From NCBI GenBank assembly GCA_001986395.2, contig MQVO02000001.1, positions 2,976,001 through 3,040,000 on the forward strand: a DNA stretch of 64,000 nucleotides, written 5' to 3'. A program made the translations under genes and the position numbers. Positions 10,085-20,633 of the stretch are shown one piece after another. The DNA comes from Irpex lacteus. Lineage: Eukaryota > Basidiomycota > Agaricomycetes > Polyporales > Irpicaceae. Each line of letters opens with the position of its first letter. The stretch's first letter is position 1. The notes below the pieces were generated by a model. The model was given only the letters and a program-made list of their open reading frames with translations. It was not told the DNA's origin and ran no database searches.

Positions 10085-11922
10085 ATGTCCACCGACTCCA
10101 AGATCCTCGGCCTTGTCCTCATCGCTCGCCACGGTGATCGACAAGGGTTCTACCAGGATCCCACGACATACACTGCGTCTGCGACTTCGATCACACCGCT
10201 TGGAGAGGTATGTGCGCCTACCTACTTACCGATCTAAGTCATGGTGCATAGTATCTGACTCGATGTTGTCAGACACAAGAGTTCGCTCTTGGTGACTTGG
10301 TCCGAACGACGTATCTCGACCCCAACGGGCCTGAATATATTGGCGCCTCGTCTCCTCTATTCAACCAGTCGCAATTCTGGGCTCGTGCGGACGCCGGTGG
10401 AGAGGGAGGTGTCATCTTCGACAGTGCGATCGCTGTAACGCAGGGTTTGTTCCCTCCAAACGTGAGTCTCTTCCGTTATACATTAAACCATTAACGACTC
10501 GACAAATTTTCAGCCTAGAAACAGCATCACGCTCGCAAACGGCACGAACGTTACATCACCTTTCTCAGGATACCAATATGTGCCGATTGAGTCTGTTGAA
10601 CCTAATGAGGATGTCTCGCTCGAAGGATACACGTCCTGCACTGTACGTCAGGATACTCACTTTCTCGTCTGTAGCGGGTCGTTACTCATTCCATAATGTA
10701 GAACTTCGCAACTAAGAATGCGGCGTTCTACAAGTCCCCCGCGTTCCTACAAAAGGCGAACGAGAGCGCTGATTTCTTGAACTCTCTCCCGCCTTTCCTG
10801 GACGGAAGAAATGTCACTTTGGATAACATGGTTAGTTCCTACACCTCTCTCCTAATAACAAGGCTCATTTACTGACATGACTTTCGATTATAGTGGAATG
10901 TTCGTCTTCATTTAGGCTTGCACACCTCAACGACGTTTGACCTTTCTATTCTTAGATTTACGATTATATGAACGTACAGAACATCCACAACAAGACCTTC
11001 TCCGATCGCCTTCCTCCCACTTATCTTGCTCAAGTCCGCGACCTCGCTAACTATCACGAGTACGGAGTGTTCAGCGATCCTAGCTTTGATGGCATCGGAA
11101 ACAGTGAGCTCCTTTCTCCGTTATGATACTATCCCGGAAGATGCTTATTGACCATATTGTGTAGTCGCTGCCAGGACTTTGCTTCCATCTATCATTACTG
11201 CCGTCAATCGCATCTCGAACACCTCTGACCCTTTGCTATTCCACTACTCTGCCATCGCCTACAAGCCGTTCCTTAGCCTGTTTAACATGACGGGCGTGAT
11301 TGAGACCAACCAGCTCCCTTCCGCACTTGGTATGTCCTACTTAACCCAAGACCAATCCGACATGTCGCTCACTATTCACTCTACCCCAAACAGTCAACTA
11401 CGCATCCGCCCTAGCCTTCGAAGTCCGCCAACCCGTAGACGGCTCAGAGCCAGTCATCCGTCTCCAATTCAAAAACGGCACAGACGACATCACCTTCCAC
11501 ACCCTCAACTTCTCCATCCAGGGACACACCTCCGGCGGTGACCTCCCCCTCTCCGCGTTCACTTCGACATTCGCGCCTGCAGCCGTGAACACGACCCTCC
11601 AGTGGTGCCATGTGTGCAATCAGACAGTCGATCGTGGTTGTGCTGCTTTGCTTGGTGCGGGATCGAGTTCGAGTAATGCAGCAGTGCACCATGACAAGAT
11701 CAGCCCTGTTGGGGCTGGGTTCTTGGGTGCGGGCCTGACTGCGGCTGTGTTCCTTATGGTGCTCGGGGCTGCTCTAGGTCTCGGATTCCTCACCTTTGGT
11801 CGTAAGAGGGGAAAAACGTCGAGTCAGAGGGGCTTGCACTCTGAGGTATGAGTCTATGGTTTGGACCTTGGACGCCAACTGATTTATGTCCACAGCAAAA
11901 TTCCCTTCATGACGAGAAGTAG
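10085..11922 (+). CDS. Histidine phosphatase superfamily (branch 2) protein, tandem copy 1
   Basis: 455 residues from nine exons: 10085-10207, 10273-10461, 10514-10642, 10702-10830, 10894-10899, 10956-11103, 11165-11329, 11394-11845 and 11896-11922. The N-terminus carries the nucleophile motif ARHGDR at about residue 15, the RHG loop of acid phosphatase/phytase-like enzymes. The C-terminus has one membrane segment (about 395-430, GAGFLGAGLTAAVFLM) and then a basic tail, with no N-terminal signal peptide, so a tail-anchored topology is possible. Where branch-2 enzymes have YSAHD, this protein reads HYSAIAYKPF, so the usual proton-donor HD pair is not visible. Conserved Cys in WCHVCNQTVDRGC just before the helix could form disulphides. 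Exon 5 is only six bases (Trp-Asn). Substrate unknown; catalytic activity is uncertain. Confidence 0.82.
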
Positions 11923-12640
11923 AGCTGTGCAACATATTGCTCTTTCTTGATGCAATTGACGACTCTGGAACGTTGTGCGACGTGAGTAATGTGTAGCGAT
12001 GTAGCTCCTGTTGTAATGGTATCATGAAAAATGCAGACTCCTGAAAACCTTATCATGGTCCATTCCATCCGAAATACCTGTTACTCAGCCAGGCTATTGT
12101 TTCCCTTTGAGAGGTGATCTTCACAGAACGCAGCCGCGTTGTGGACTCGAGGGCCGAGGTCTTTTACTATTGGCCTCGACAAGTTCGCTCACACTAAATA
12201 CAATCTAGACATACAAGTGAAATTGTATAGCGCAAGTTGATTACTTATGTTCAAAATTTGGGTGCCCGTGTGCGTGCCAAATAAACGGTGGAGAGGAGCT
12301 CGGCCGTGACGGAAGAGCAGCGGGTGTCCGAGGTCCCTACTGACAACGGATCCTTCAAAGTCTAACGCGCGCTTATATAGACTTCACCTTCAACTCAGGC
12401 TCAACCGCGATCTTCAAGGCATTCAAATTCCTTGCTTCCTCAGGTTCACTGTACCAGATGCAACAATTAAACACGCACTCCTCGCATACATGGTTCTATT
12501 TACCGATCGAGTCAAGTGCGCTACTTGACAGCGCTACGCTATTATCGGGCCATCCCACAACGCACAATAAACAGACGTCAAAACCGTCACGGAATACTGA
12601 ATGCTGAGTCAAATTCAGGCTCCATACATCCCTCGTTCAG
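11923..12640. other. Spacer between tandem phosphatases, first half
   Basis: About 0.7 kb with no supported gene. Several short T/A-rich stretches could be terminators for the upstream gene. No TATA-like promoter is evident. Confidence 0.35.
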
Positions 12641-13285
12641 GTGACGGTACGCATAGTCTCCGGTAGAGATATGCTGTCTCTCCTTGTATGTCGTAAGCCA
12701 TCATTTGCCATGACCTCCGATGTCAGTGGCGTTCACTGACATATGTTGGGTTTTTGAATAGGGCTACATGTGAGCCATATTCACACGTTCTACGTGTTCG
12801 GTTGGCCCAAGTTGAAGAATATCCGCGGTGTTGATCTAAAGTGGTCGTATAAGATAAACGCCGATTCCGCAAACCTTATACTTCTGCTCTCGATCTTCGA
12901 GCAGATAGCTTTGAGTCTGGTGGGTGAGATGGACACCATCTCCATTCCGAACAAACAACGCGTATGTCTGTGCTACATATCCCGCGTGGCTCCGGCGTCC
13001 AATGTCAGGCATACTTTGACTCCCGTGAAGATCGTCGAGAAAGAAAGGTTCGGGTTTCAAAAGACGACAGGCACAATTGAAATACAGGCACGGCAAGGTC
13101 AACCAGCCACTGTGTCCATCTCAATTCACTTTCTTCTACCGAATAATGAAATAGCCATGGACGGAAAGATCGTAACTCTATTGATCACAAGGTGCGTTCA
13201 TTTACTGGCAAATACGATCAGCCCACTACGTACCAAAATCCACCGCCGCAAACCATATTCTCCTCCCCGTACGCCTTCTGTGTGA
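12641..13285 (+). other. Unresolved C2-like coding remnant
   Basis: Successive frames here resemble the strands of a C2 domain: VTVRIVSGRDMLSLL near 12641-12685, PYSHVLRVRL near 12772-12801, VDLKWSYKINADSANLIL near 12830-12883, and GTIEIQARQGQPATVSISIH near 13068-13127. The pieces lie in different frames and the available splice sites do not join them in phase. This is either a decayed gene or a gene whose introns I could not place. No function is claimed. Confidence 0.25.
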
Positions 13286-13573
13286 GTGATATACTTTTCA
13301 TTCACTGGCAGTCAACAGACTTATGACAAATGCAGCTGGGTCGCACAAGGACCACAAACACTTCCTTCTAAGGCACAAGTCGCCTTACGTTCGGGCAATC
13401 TGGACGTCTCCGCCGAATCACACCTGTCGATCAGACTTCAAGCTTTCAAGTCGCGTTACTGCAGGATACGCAGTCACCGGGTCTCAGAAGTCAGTTTGGC
13501 TCCAAGGGTCGGAGCACGATGAGCGGTCCTGTTGCATGCATCCTATCTCAAATTTTCTATTGAGAGCCCGGTG

Positions 13574-13580
13574 TATAAAA
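13574..13580 (+). promoter_or_regulatory. TATA box, phosphatase gene 2
   Basis: TATAAAA lies 68 bp before the start codon at 13648, within the same CCCGGTGTATAAA context as at the first copy. Confidence 0.65.
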
Positions 13581-13647
13581 GCATGTTCAGCTAAGGTTCA
13601 ACATATACTGTGTGCTCGCCATCTCCCAGAATCCTCCCCAATAAACG

Positions 13648-15513
13648 ATGTCCACCGACTCCAAAATTCTTGGCTTGGTCCTCATCGCTCGTCACGGGGA
13701 TCGAGAGGGCTTCTACCAAGATCCAACGACATATACTGCGTCCGCGACTTCTATCACCCCACTTGGAGTGGTATGTACTTCCCAGACCCCGATAAAAGCA
13801 TGTTCAGAGTCTGACTCCATTACCACAGACCCAAGAGTTCGCCCTTGGAAACTTGGTTCGCACCACGTACCTGGACCCCAATGGGCCGGAGTACATTGGG
13901 ACAACATCCCCTCTATTTAATCAGTCCCAAGTCCAGGTTCGCGCGGATGCTGGAGGAGAAGGAGGTGTCATCTTCGATAGTGCTATTGCAGTCACGCAGG
14001 GCTTGTTCCCTCCCAACGTAAGCTTCACATCCTGCATATCAGCTGTGGTATGATAATAGCTAAACAAGAACACAGCCCGCGAACAAAATCACCCTTGCCA
14101 ATGGCACAACTGTTACTGCTCCATTTGACGGGTATCAGTACGTGCCCATTGAATCCGTCGAGCCAAACGAAGATGTGTCACTTGAAGGATATACATCATG
14201 CACCGTACGCGACAGATTCACCTACTTCCCCCATGAGGTCTACATAGACTAACCATGCCACTGTACAGGCATTTGCGGCCAAGAACGCTGCATTTTACAA
14301 GTCGCCTGGCTTCTTGCAGAAGGCTAACGAGAGTGCTCCCTTCTTGAACGCGCTCCCACCCTTCCTCGACGGTAGGCCTGTCACTTTGGAAAATATGGTA
14401 AGCTCTCTTGTTTCACCTCAAGTAACCTACTTATTTGTCCGGTGTCCATAGTGGAATGTAAGTTTATACGCAGTCTTGCTGTCCAAATCGTAACCTGATC
14501 CCATAATTTCCAGATCTTCGACTACATGAACGTGCAGTCCATCCACAACAAAACTTTCGTCGACCGTTTGCCTCCAACTTTCCTTGCTCAAGCACGCGAT
14601 CTTGCAAACTACCACGAGTATGGTGTCTTCAGTGACCCGAGCTTTGATGGTATTGGAAACAGTAAGCTTTTCTCCTCAAGATATACATCCAGCTCAAGCA
14701 CACTAAACAAAATCCCCAGTCGCTGCCAGAACGTTGTTGCCCTCCGTTTTCACCGCTATGAACCGTATAGTCAACGCTTCTGATCCTCTGCTGTTGCACT
14801 ATTCCGCCATCGCCTATAAGCCATTCCTCAGCTTATTCAATATGTCGGGCATCATTGAGACTAACCAACTTCCTTCCGCTCTTGGTATGTCTGTCACTAT
14901 CTGAATGTAATACGATCTGTCTCTCATCAGCAATTTTCCCAACAGTCAACTACGCCTCTGCACTAGCGTTTGAACTTCGTCAACCGTCTGACAGCTCCGA
15001 ACCTGTTATTCGCCTCCGGTTCAAAAACGGCACAGACGACGATACCTTCCACGCTCTGAACTTTTCTGTCCCAGGACACACAACTGGCGGTGACCTCCCC
15101 GTCTCCGCATTCATCTCGACCTTTGCACCCGCAGCCGTGAATACCACTCTCCAATGGTGCCATGTCTGCAACCAAACGGTCGACCGTGGGTGTGCCGCTT
15201 TGCTTGGTGCTGGCAAAGCGTCCGACTTCAGCGTTACTGCTGCAAGCTCAGACAATTCAGTTGAGGTCCACCACGACAAGATCAGTCCCGTCGGTGCTGG
15301 CTTCCTGGGTGCTGGCTTGACTGCAGTGTTGTTCCTGTTCGTGCTCTGTGCTACCAGATTTGGCCGCAAGTTCCTGAGCCCTGGTCGTAAGGAGAAGCAG
15401 ACTTTGAACATGAAAGGGTTCCGCTCCGAGGTATGCTGTTTCATATTCGAATCGGTTTGGTTCGGATTGATTAATCATGTCCATAGGAGAGCTCTATGTA
15501 CGAAGAGAAGTAA
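13648..15513 (+). CDS. Histidine phosphatase superfamily (branch 2) protein, tandem copy 2
   Basis: 466 residues, nine exons: 13648-13770, 13829-14017, 14076-14204, 14269-14397, 14452-14457, 14514-14661, 14720-14884, 14946-15430 and 15487-15513. Seven of the nine exons match copy 1 exactly in length up to exon 8, including the six-base exon 5, so this is a tandem duplicate. The nucleophile motif ARHGDREGFYQDP is intact. The same change is seen at the second catalytic site (HYSAIAYKPF in place of the branch-2 HD). One C-terminal membrane helix is followed by a basic tail. Exon 8 is longer than in copy 1 because of an insert before the membrane segment (KASDFSVTAASSDNSVE). Protein-level identity is high while introns have diverged, which points to an old or purifying-selected pair. 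Confidence 0.82.
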
Positions 15514-15836
15514 AGGTCCTTGCTCCAACCCAATGAGAATACCCCTGCCCAGTTTTGTATCGGTTGATGCAACAGCCATGGAACTTCGCACGATATGAAT
15601 AACATGCGCAATAATTCATTCTCTACTGCAATGGCATGAAGTGGGACTAAAACATTCTTGACGAAGCTGATAGGTTTACACTATGGCTATGTTGACTATG
15701 TTATACAAGGTTCTGTCTTGAGTATATTGGATCTTCGTTGAGTGACATCGCGCGGAAATATACACTTCAATGCGTTCATCTATCATTCAAAGTTCTTAAG
15801 CTTTGAGTCAAAGACGTTTATGGTATACACTGTAGC

Positions 15837-17192
15837 TCACCTATGTTCCCACATCTGAGTCGGGCGATCGTGGACCAACTCTTCGAAATCTGAATCCTCG
15901 TGGAAGACGTCTATTGACGCGTAAGTCCTTGATAACGTTCAAAGTGTGTTAAGGGTGTCGACTTACCGCTCCCTTCGCTATCTCCGCCATCTTCTATCTC
16001 TTCTTCAGAAGCAGATTCCTCATCAGGGTAGTCATTCTTGTACCAGTCTTCCGCTGTGACAGGAATCAGTTACAATGTATTGGAAAAAGATAACCGACTC
16101 ACCGTTCGAATCCTCGTCAAGCTCATCATCATATTCCGAGTCGCTCCCCGAACCAGCATCGTCATCGTCAGGAAGGCCAGTTCTACATCATAGCTCGCAT
16201 TTAAATCAAACATGATGAAAGATATCAAGCCACTTACACTGTTCCGACATTGCTATACGAGGCGTAGAATTCCCGGAACGTCGCAGGACGCGAGTAGAAC
16301 ACGTCCCAAACATAATCGTCGTCCTCGTTGGAAACGGCGCCGCCAGACGAAGATGCAGAGACTGACGAGTCCTCACCATTGACTAGGACTGGATTTAGGG
16401 ACGTATACAGTGATAGCGTCGGGTCTGAACTTACGGCGCAAGTAGTCATTCAGCATGGGCAGGAACTTTGCCATCTCAGCATCCTCTGATGCCGTATTGG
16501 CCAGCGACGTTGAGGATGGAATAGCTTCGTACATTGTCACACTTGCTTTCTGCAGCTCTTTGTACGAATGAATCTTCGGTCTGAAACAACTAGGTGAGCA
16601 TCCGGTAGCAAGGTTTCTGAAGATGCAAAAGTAGCCTACGGTTCGGTAGCTCTTCCTCGGCTTGCCGTCTTTACTGGTGTCTGGACAGATTCACTGGGTA
16701 CAATAGTGTATTTGCGCGCAGGATCATCAATCCGGGGCGGCTTATGAGGAGGCTTCACTTCTTTATCTTCTACGGTCTCAGTATCCGCGCTTGCGCCTGC
16801 GCTAGCTCCTTCAGGAGGAGGTTTCGCAAATTGTAGTCCTCGTTTCGTTATGACCTCGCGTCGTGCGAGATTAGTTATACGAGCCTAGTGTTACACTTGT
16901 GTTCAATAGATAAGTTTCACTCAAGTGTAGAACACACCTACCTGAAGATCTTCTTTCTGCTTCTCATCCTGCCAAGTGGTAGGTTCGACCGTTTCCGCGA
17001 ATTGAAATACATTTATCGGCCCTTTCGTCTTCTTTCTCCGTGAGCCGCTCTCGACAACTAGCAACCGGATGGATGTCTAGTCGAGTCTGACTGACATTGA
17101 ACATACTACTTGCCGAGTGCATCCAGAGGCTCCTCATTGCGTTTCCGTTTGATTCGGAGGATAGTATATTGTTGTTGACCTTCCGTGTCCAT
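15837..17192 (-). CDS. IWR1: Iwr1-family RNA polymerase II nuclear-import factor
   Basis: 323 residues from eight exons: 17192-17114, 17057-16942, 16884-16640, 16580-16435, 16382-16238, 16182-16103, 16053-15967 and 15910-15837. The N-terminus reads YTILRIKRKRNEEPLDALV, the conserved Iwr1/SLC7A6OS opening with its basic nuclear-localisation stretch. The C-terminal Iwr1 core reads YVWDVFYSR, followed by an acidic tail ending near AEDWYKNDYPDEES. In yeast this factor binds assembled RNA polymerase II and directs it to the nucleus. The first intron starts with gc rather than gt (17113-17112), a GC-AG intron; with it, LDAL joins directly to VVESGS as expected for the family, whereas the nearby gt donors break the frame. 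It is convergent with the phosphatase upstream. Confidence 0.85.
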
Positions 17193-17365
17193 GTTATTGA
17201 TTGGCGTTACAGTAAAACTAGCATATAGACCAGACAAAGAATGAGGGATGAGGAATGCTTCAAGTGGGAGTTCAAGTCTCAGTGGCTGCAGGTTTCAAGG
17301 CCGCCGTGCATCGGCTGCTGCTCGTGACTTCAGTTTATATTGAATCTATCCGACCTCCCGATATC

Positions 17366-17452
17366 GGGTCTGTGTTCTAATGGTTATGATTTCTGCTTCA
17401 CATGTGGTATCCCGCACGCAGAAGGTTCCCAGTTCGATCCTGGGCAGACTCA
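17366..17452 (+). tRNA. tRNA-Val (CAC) with 14-nt intron
   Basis: The acceptor stem GGGTCTG (17366-17372) pairs with CAGACTC (17445-17451), with discriminator A at 17452. The anticodon stem is TCTGC (17392-17396) with GCAGA (17418-17422), and the anticodon CAC is at 17399-17401. A 14-nt intron (17403-17416) sits one base 3' of the anticodon, the standard eukaryotic position. The T arm is CCCAG-TTCGATC-CTGGG (17428-17444). The D stem is weak. A run of six T (17453-17458) is the Pol III terminator. Confidence 0.88.
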
Positions 17453-17458
17453 TTTTTT
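17453..17458 (+). terminator. Pol III T-run terminator
   Basis: Six consecutive T directly after the tRNA-Val discriminator base. Confidence 0.8.
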
Positions 17459-17820
17459 CTCCTGGAAATACATTTTTCTGCGTATGCCGTAGTTCTCCAA
17501 CTCTCGCTGAACAGCTTGTCGTCTGTTCACACAAGACCACCAAGCCGCTGTGCCAGCAGTTTGACTTTGTTTCGGCCGAAAGATGCCGACGGACTCCAGA
17601 AAGCGTGTTCTCGCCGGTTTGCGCCCGGAAACCACTGGACCTCATGTTTCCATCCAGTCAGAATGTTGTTACTTATAACACACAGCCCAGTCATGCGTAC
17701 AGAAGAAAACCCCCTTCTTGCTACCGTACGGTAATATCTTGAACGACTATTACACCCCTCACGTCCGTCGTCGAGGCTCCCTGCCAGTGTCATCGCGTGC
17801 TGCCCACGAAACGTCCAGTG

Positions 17821-20227
17821 ATGACTAACGCCTCTCATGACCCTACGATCTCTGTACGAGAAACGTTGACGAATCAAACATTGTAAGTCCGCTGTAGGCT
17901 CTTGTTGTGTTCGAGGAAACCAGGAATAAACTATACCCCTATACTCTAGACCCAATGTTCCCCCTGCCAATCAGCATCCCGATTTTATAGTACCGTCCAT
18001 CGAGCCAGTAGAGACTCAGATGCAGACAACGATAGCAGACGGAAAGCCCGATCTAGAATCTGCCACTCACCACGCTGTACAAACCCTAGACATAGAACAT
18101 GCCGAGGTCGAAGACGACCCGCGGAAGTGGTCCCCACTTCGGAAGGTTGGTGCCACTACATGCTACATGACGGGCCCTGCCAACATAACACTCATACCGA
18201 TGGCACACCTAGTGGATCGTTCTTCTCACTATTTCTGGTGCTGCCACCATTAGTGGTTTTAGTGCGAACATATATAACCGTGAGCATAAATGGATATCTC
18301 AAGCTGCTAGTACCAGTCGCTAACAGAGATCACCACACTGTAGCTGGCATCGCTCAGATAGAGGAGCAGCTACACGCTACTCCCGGACAGATCAGCTGGA
18401 GCCTGTCTATATTCATTCTTCTTCAGGGTTGTGTACCTCTTCTCTGGAGCGCCATCAGCGAAATAGTTGGCAGAAAGGTGACCGTTCTCTCAATCATACT
18501 AATTTAGATGCTGACTAGATCCTACGGCTAATTAGAAAGTATACCTGGTGTCTCTATCCATAGGACTCGTTGGAGCCATTGTCGCCGCTACTGCACGCTC
18601 GGTTGACGTCCTCATCGGGATGCGTTGCTTGCAAGCAGTTGGGTATGCACAGCACGATTCTGCGTTCTACCTAATGAAAAACTCAATCGTCGTGTCCCTA
18701 CAGCACTTCCGCTATTCTGTCCATAGGAGCAGCAACTCTGGCTGATATCTATGAGCCGCACGAGCGTGGAACCATGATGGGAATCTACTACTGGTAATAG
18801 GGTATTAATACACTTCAGAAGCCGATGTATGCTCACGAACTTTTGCCTCCGACAGCGCTCCTCTTATCGGCCCAGCACTAGGCCCAATTCTTGGCGGTGC
18901 GCTCACACAAGGTTTCGACTGGAGAGCAACCTTCTGGTTCCTTTCTATTGTCATCGGATCGGTACTCTTCGTCTTCGTCTTCTTCAAAGACACTTTCCGC
19001 CGGGAGAGAAGTCTCACGTATCAGCGCGTCCTGCAACGAGTCAGGGCACAACAGATGGCCGCACAGCGATCCGAGACATCAACACTGAGTCATGTAACTG
19101 TCGTGGAGAAGAAGCCGCCTCGGCTCTTCGGTAAGAAGCATACAGCAGAAGAGGACGATGAGAAGAAGCCTTCTCGAGAGCAGCCAGGTGACCTCGAGGC
19201 GCAGCCTGCCAGCGAAGATACTTCGGCGGAAGTGAAGGAGATAAAGTTATCTCTAACAGACGTCAACCCTGTTCCTCCCATGTTAGATGTCTTAACTAGA
19301 CTGAATAACGTAGCCATCTTAACTTGTTCTGGTACGTTCTTACTTCTTCAGATTCACACAATTACACACTTAATTGCGTTATAGGCATTTTATTCGGTGT
19401 CACATATAGTATTTCATACACGTGCTCTATCACTTTAGACAAAAAGTATCACTATAATGCGATGCAGATTGGGTTAGTGTTACTGTCGTTTGGCTGCGGT
19501 GAGTTCCAAAGACCGACTGTCCGATGTTTTGCAACTCACGCGATTGCATAGGTAACATGCTAGGAAGTATACTCGGCGGTCGATACTCTGATTACATTTT
19601 GCGGCGTATGAAAGAGAAGAATGGAGGGAAAACGGAAGCAGAGGCGAGTGCGACTCCCTTAGTTTGAAGAACGGCTTGCTGACCGCAACGATTTACCAGA
19701 TGAGACTGGCGAGTACAAAATGGTTCCTGCCTATGATACCCATTTCCGTCGCTGCCTATGGATGGATGAGCGAACGACACGTGAACATCGGCGGTATCTG
19801 TGTAATACTATTTATCATTGGCTTCTTCTTGATGTGAGTTTATTCAGCATCTCATAAACAGCAACTAATCTTCTTTGCACAGTGCTGTCTACGCTAGCAC
19901 GCTAGCGTATATTGTCGATGCCAATGTTGGGCGGTCATCCTCTGCTGTAGCCTGTAATAGCCTCTTCAGAGGAGGCCTAGCCTTCATGTCTGCGGAAATT
20001 GCTGTTCCGTTACAGGCAAGTCTGGTCTTCGCATTTCATACACCTCATATCAGGTCTGATCCACATGTGAGCAGAACTCTATCGGTGACGGTGGCTTATA
20101 TAGCGTATGGGCGGGAATCACTTTGCTCGCCTCGTTCGCCCTCTTCATGGTGATATGGAAAGGTGCAGAATGGAGGCAAAGCGCCATAGATAGGGAGAAT
20201 CGACATCTTAAAGAGGATTCCACGTAG
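17821..20227 (+). CDS. MFS drug:H+ antiporter-like transporter (DHA1 type)
   Basis: 585 residues in 12 exons: 17821-17882, 17950-18145, 18213-18279, 18344-18477, 18536-18642, 18704-18793, 18856-19331, 19385-19498, 19552-19643, 19700-19833, 19883-20015 and 20075-20227. Helix 1 is IVLLTISGAATISGFSANIY and helix 2 follows HATPGQISWSLSIFILLQG. The loop 2-3 signature is SAISEIVGRKKVYL, and motif C-like GPALGPILGGAL lies at helix 5. A ~90-residue charged cytoplasmic loop separates the two six-helix halves. The pattern matches fungal QDR/TPO-like multidrug or polyamine exporters of the plasma membrane. Two introns begin with gc (19644 and 20016); both restore conserved residues, for example VPLQ joined to NSIGDGGLYSVWAG. 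Substrate cannot be predicted. Confidence 0.85.
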
Positions 20228-20633
20228 ACTCATCTGAGTCAGGCCTTCACGCACCGAAACATCCTACGCACTCCACTCGCTTTATATAACCAGACTGCTA
20301 CTAGATTAGGTACTCCTATGAAAAATATACGTCCAATCATGCCCTAATGATTACAAAATTGGTAGGATCTGTATGTTGCTACACTATGAAAGACCAGATT
20401 GACGACAGCGAATAAAGTATATGATGCGCTAAACTACAGCAATGGAGGTCGCAAGTGCCCCAAGACTATGAAACCCTGTGCAAAACTATCATGTATGAGT
20501 TGGCGTATGGCTACAAGAATGGGGTATGACTGCGAAAATGTATGTGCAACGTTCGAAAGCAAGGACACAGCTATGCAAATGCGAGTATTAATGGTGGTGA
20601 GAAGCGTGAGTGGACGTCTCGTGTATGTTGCGT

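Noticed and set aside
17346..17645. 99-codon minus-strand protein
   Set aside because: It is translated from the antisense of tRNA-Val.
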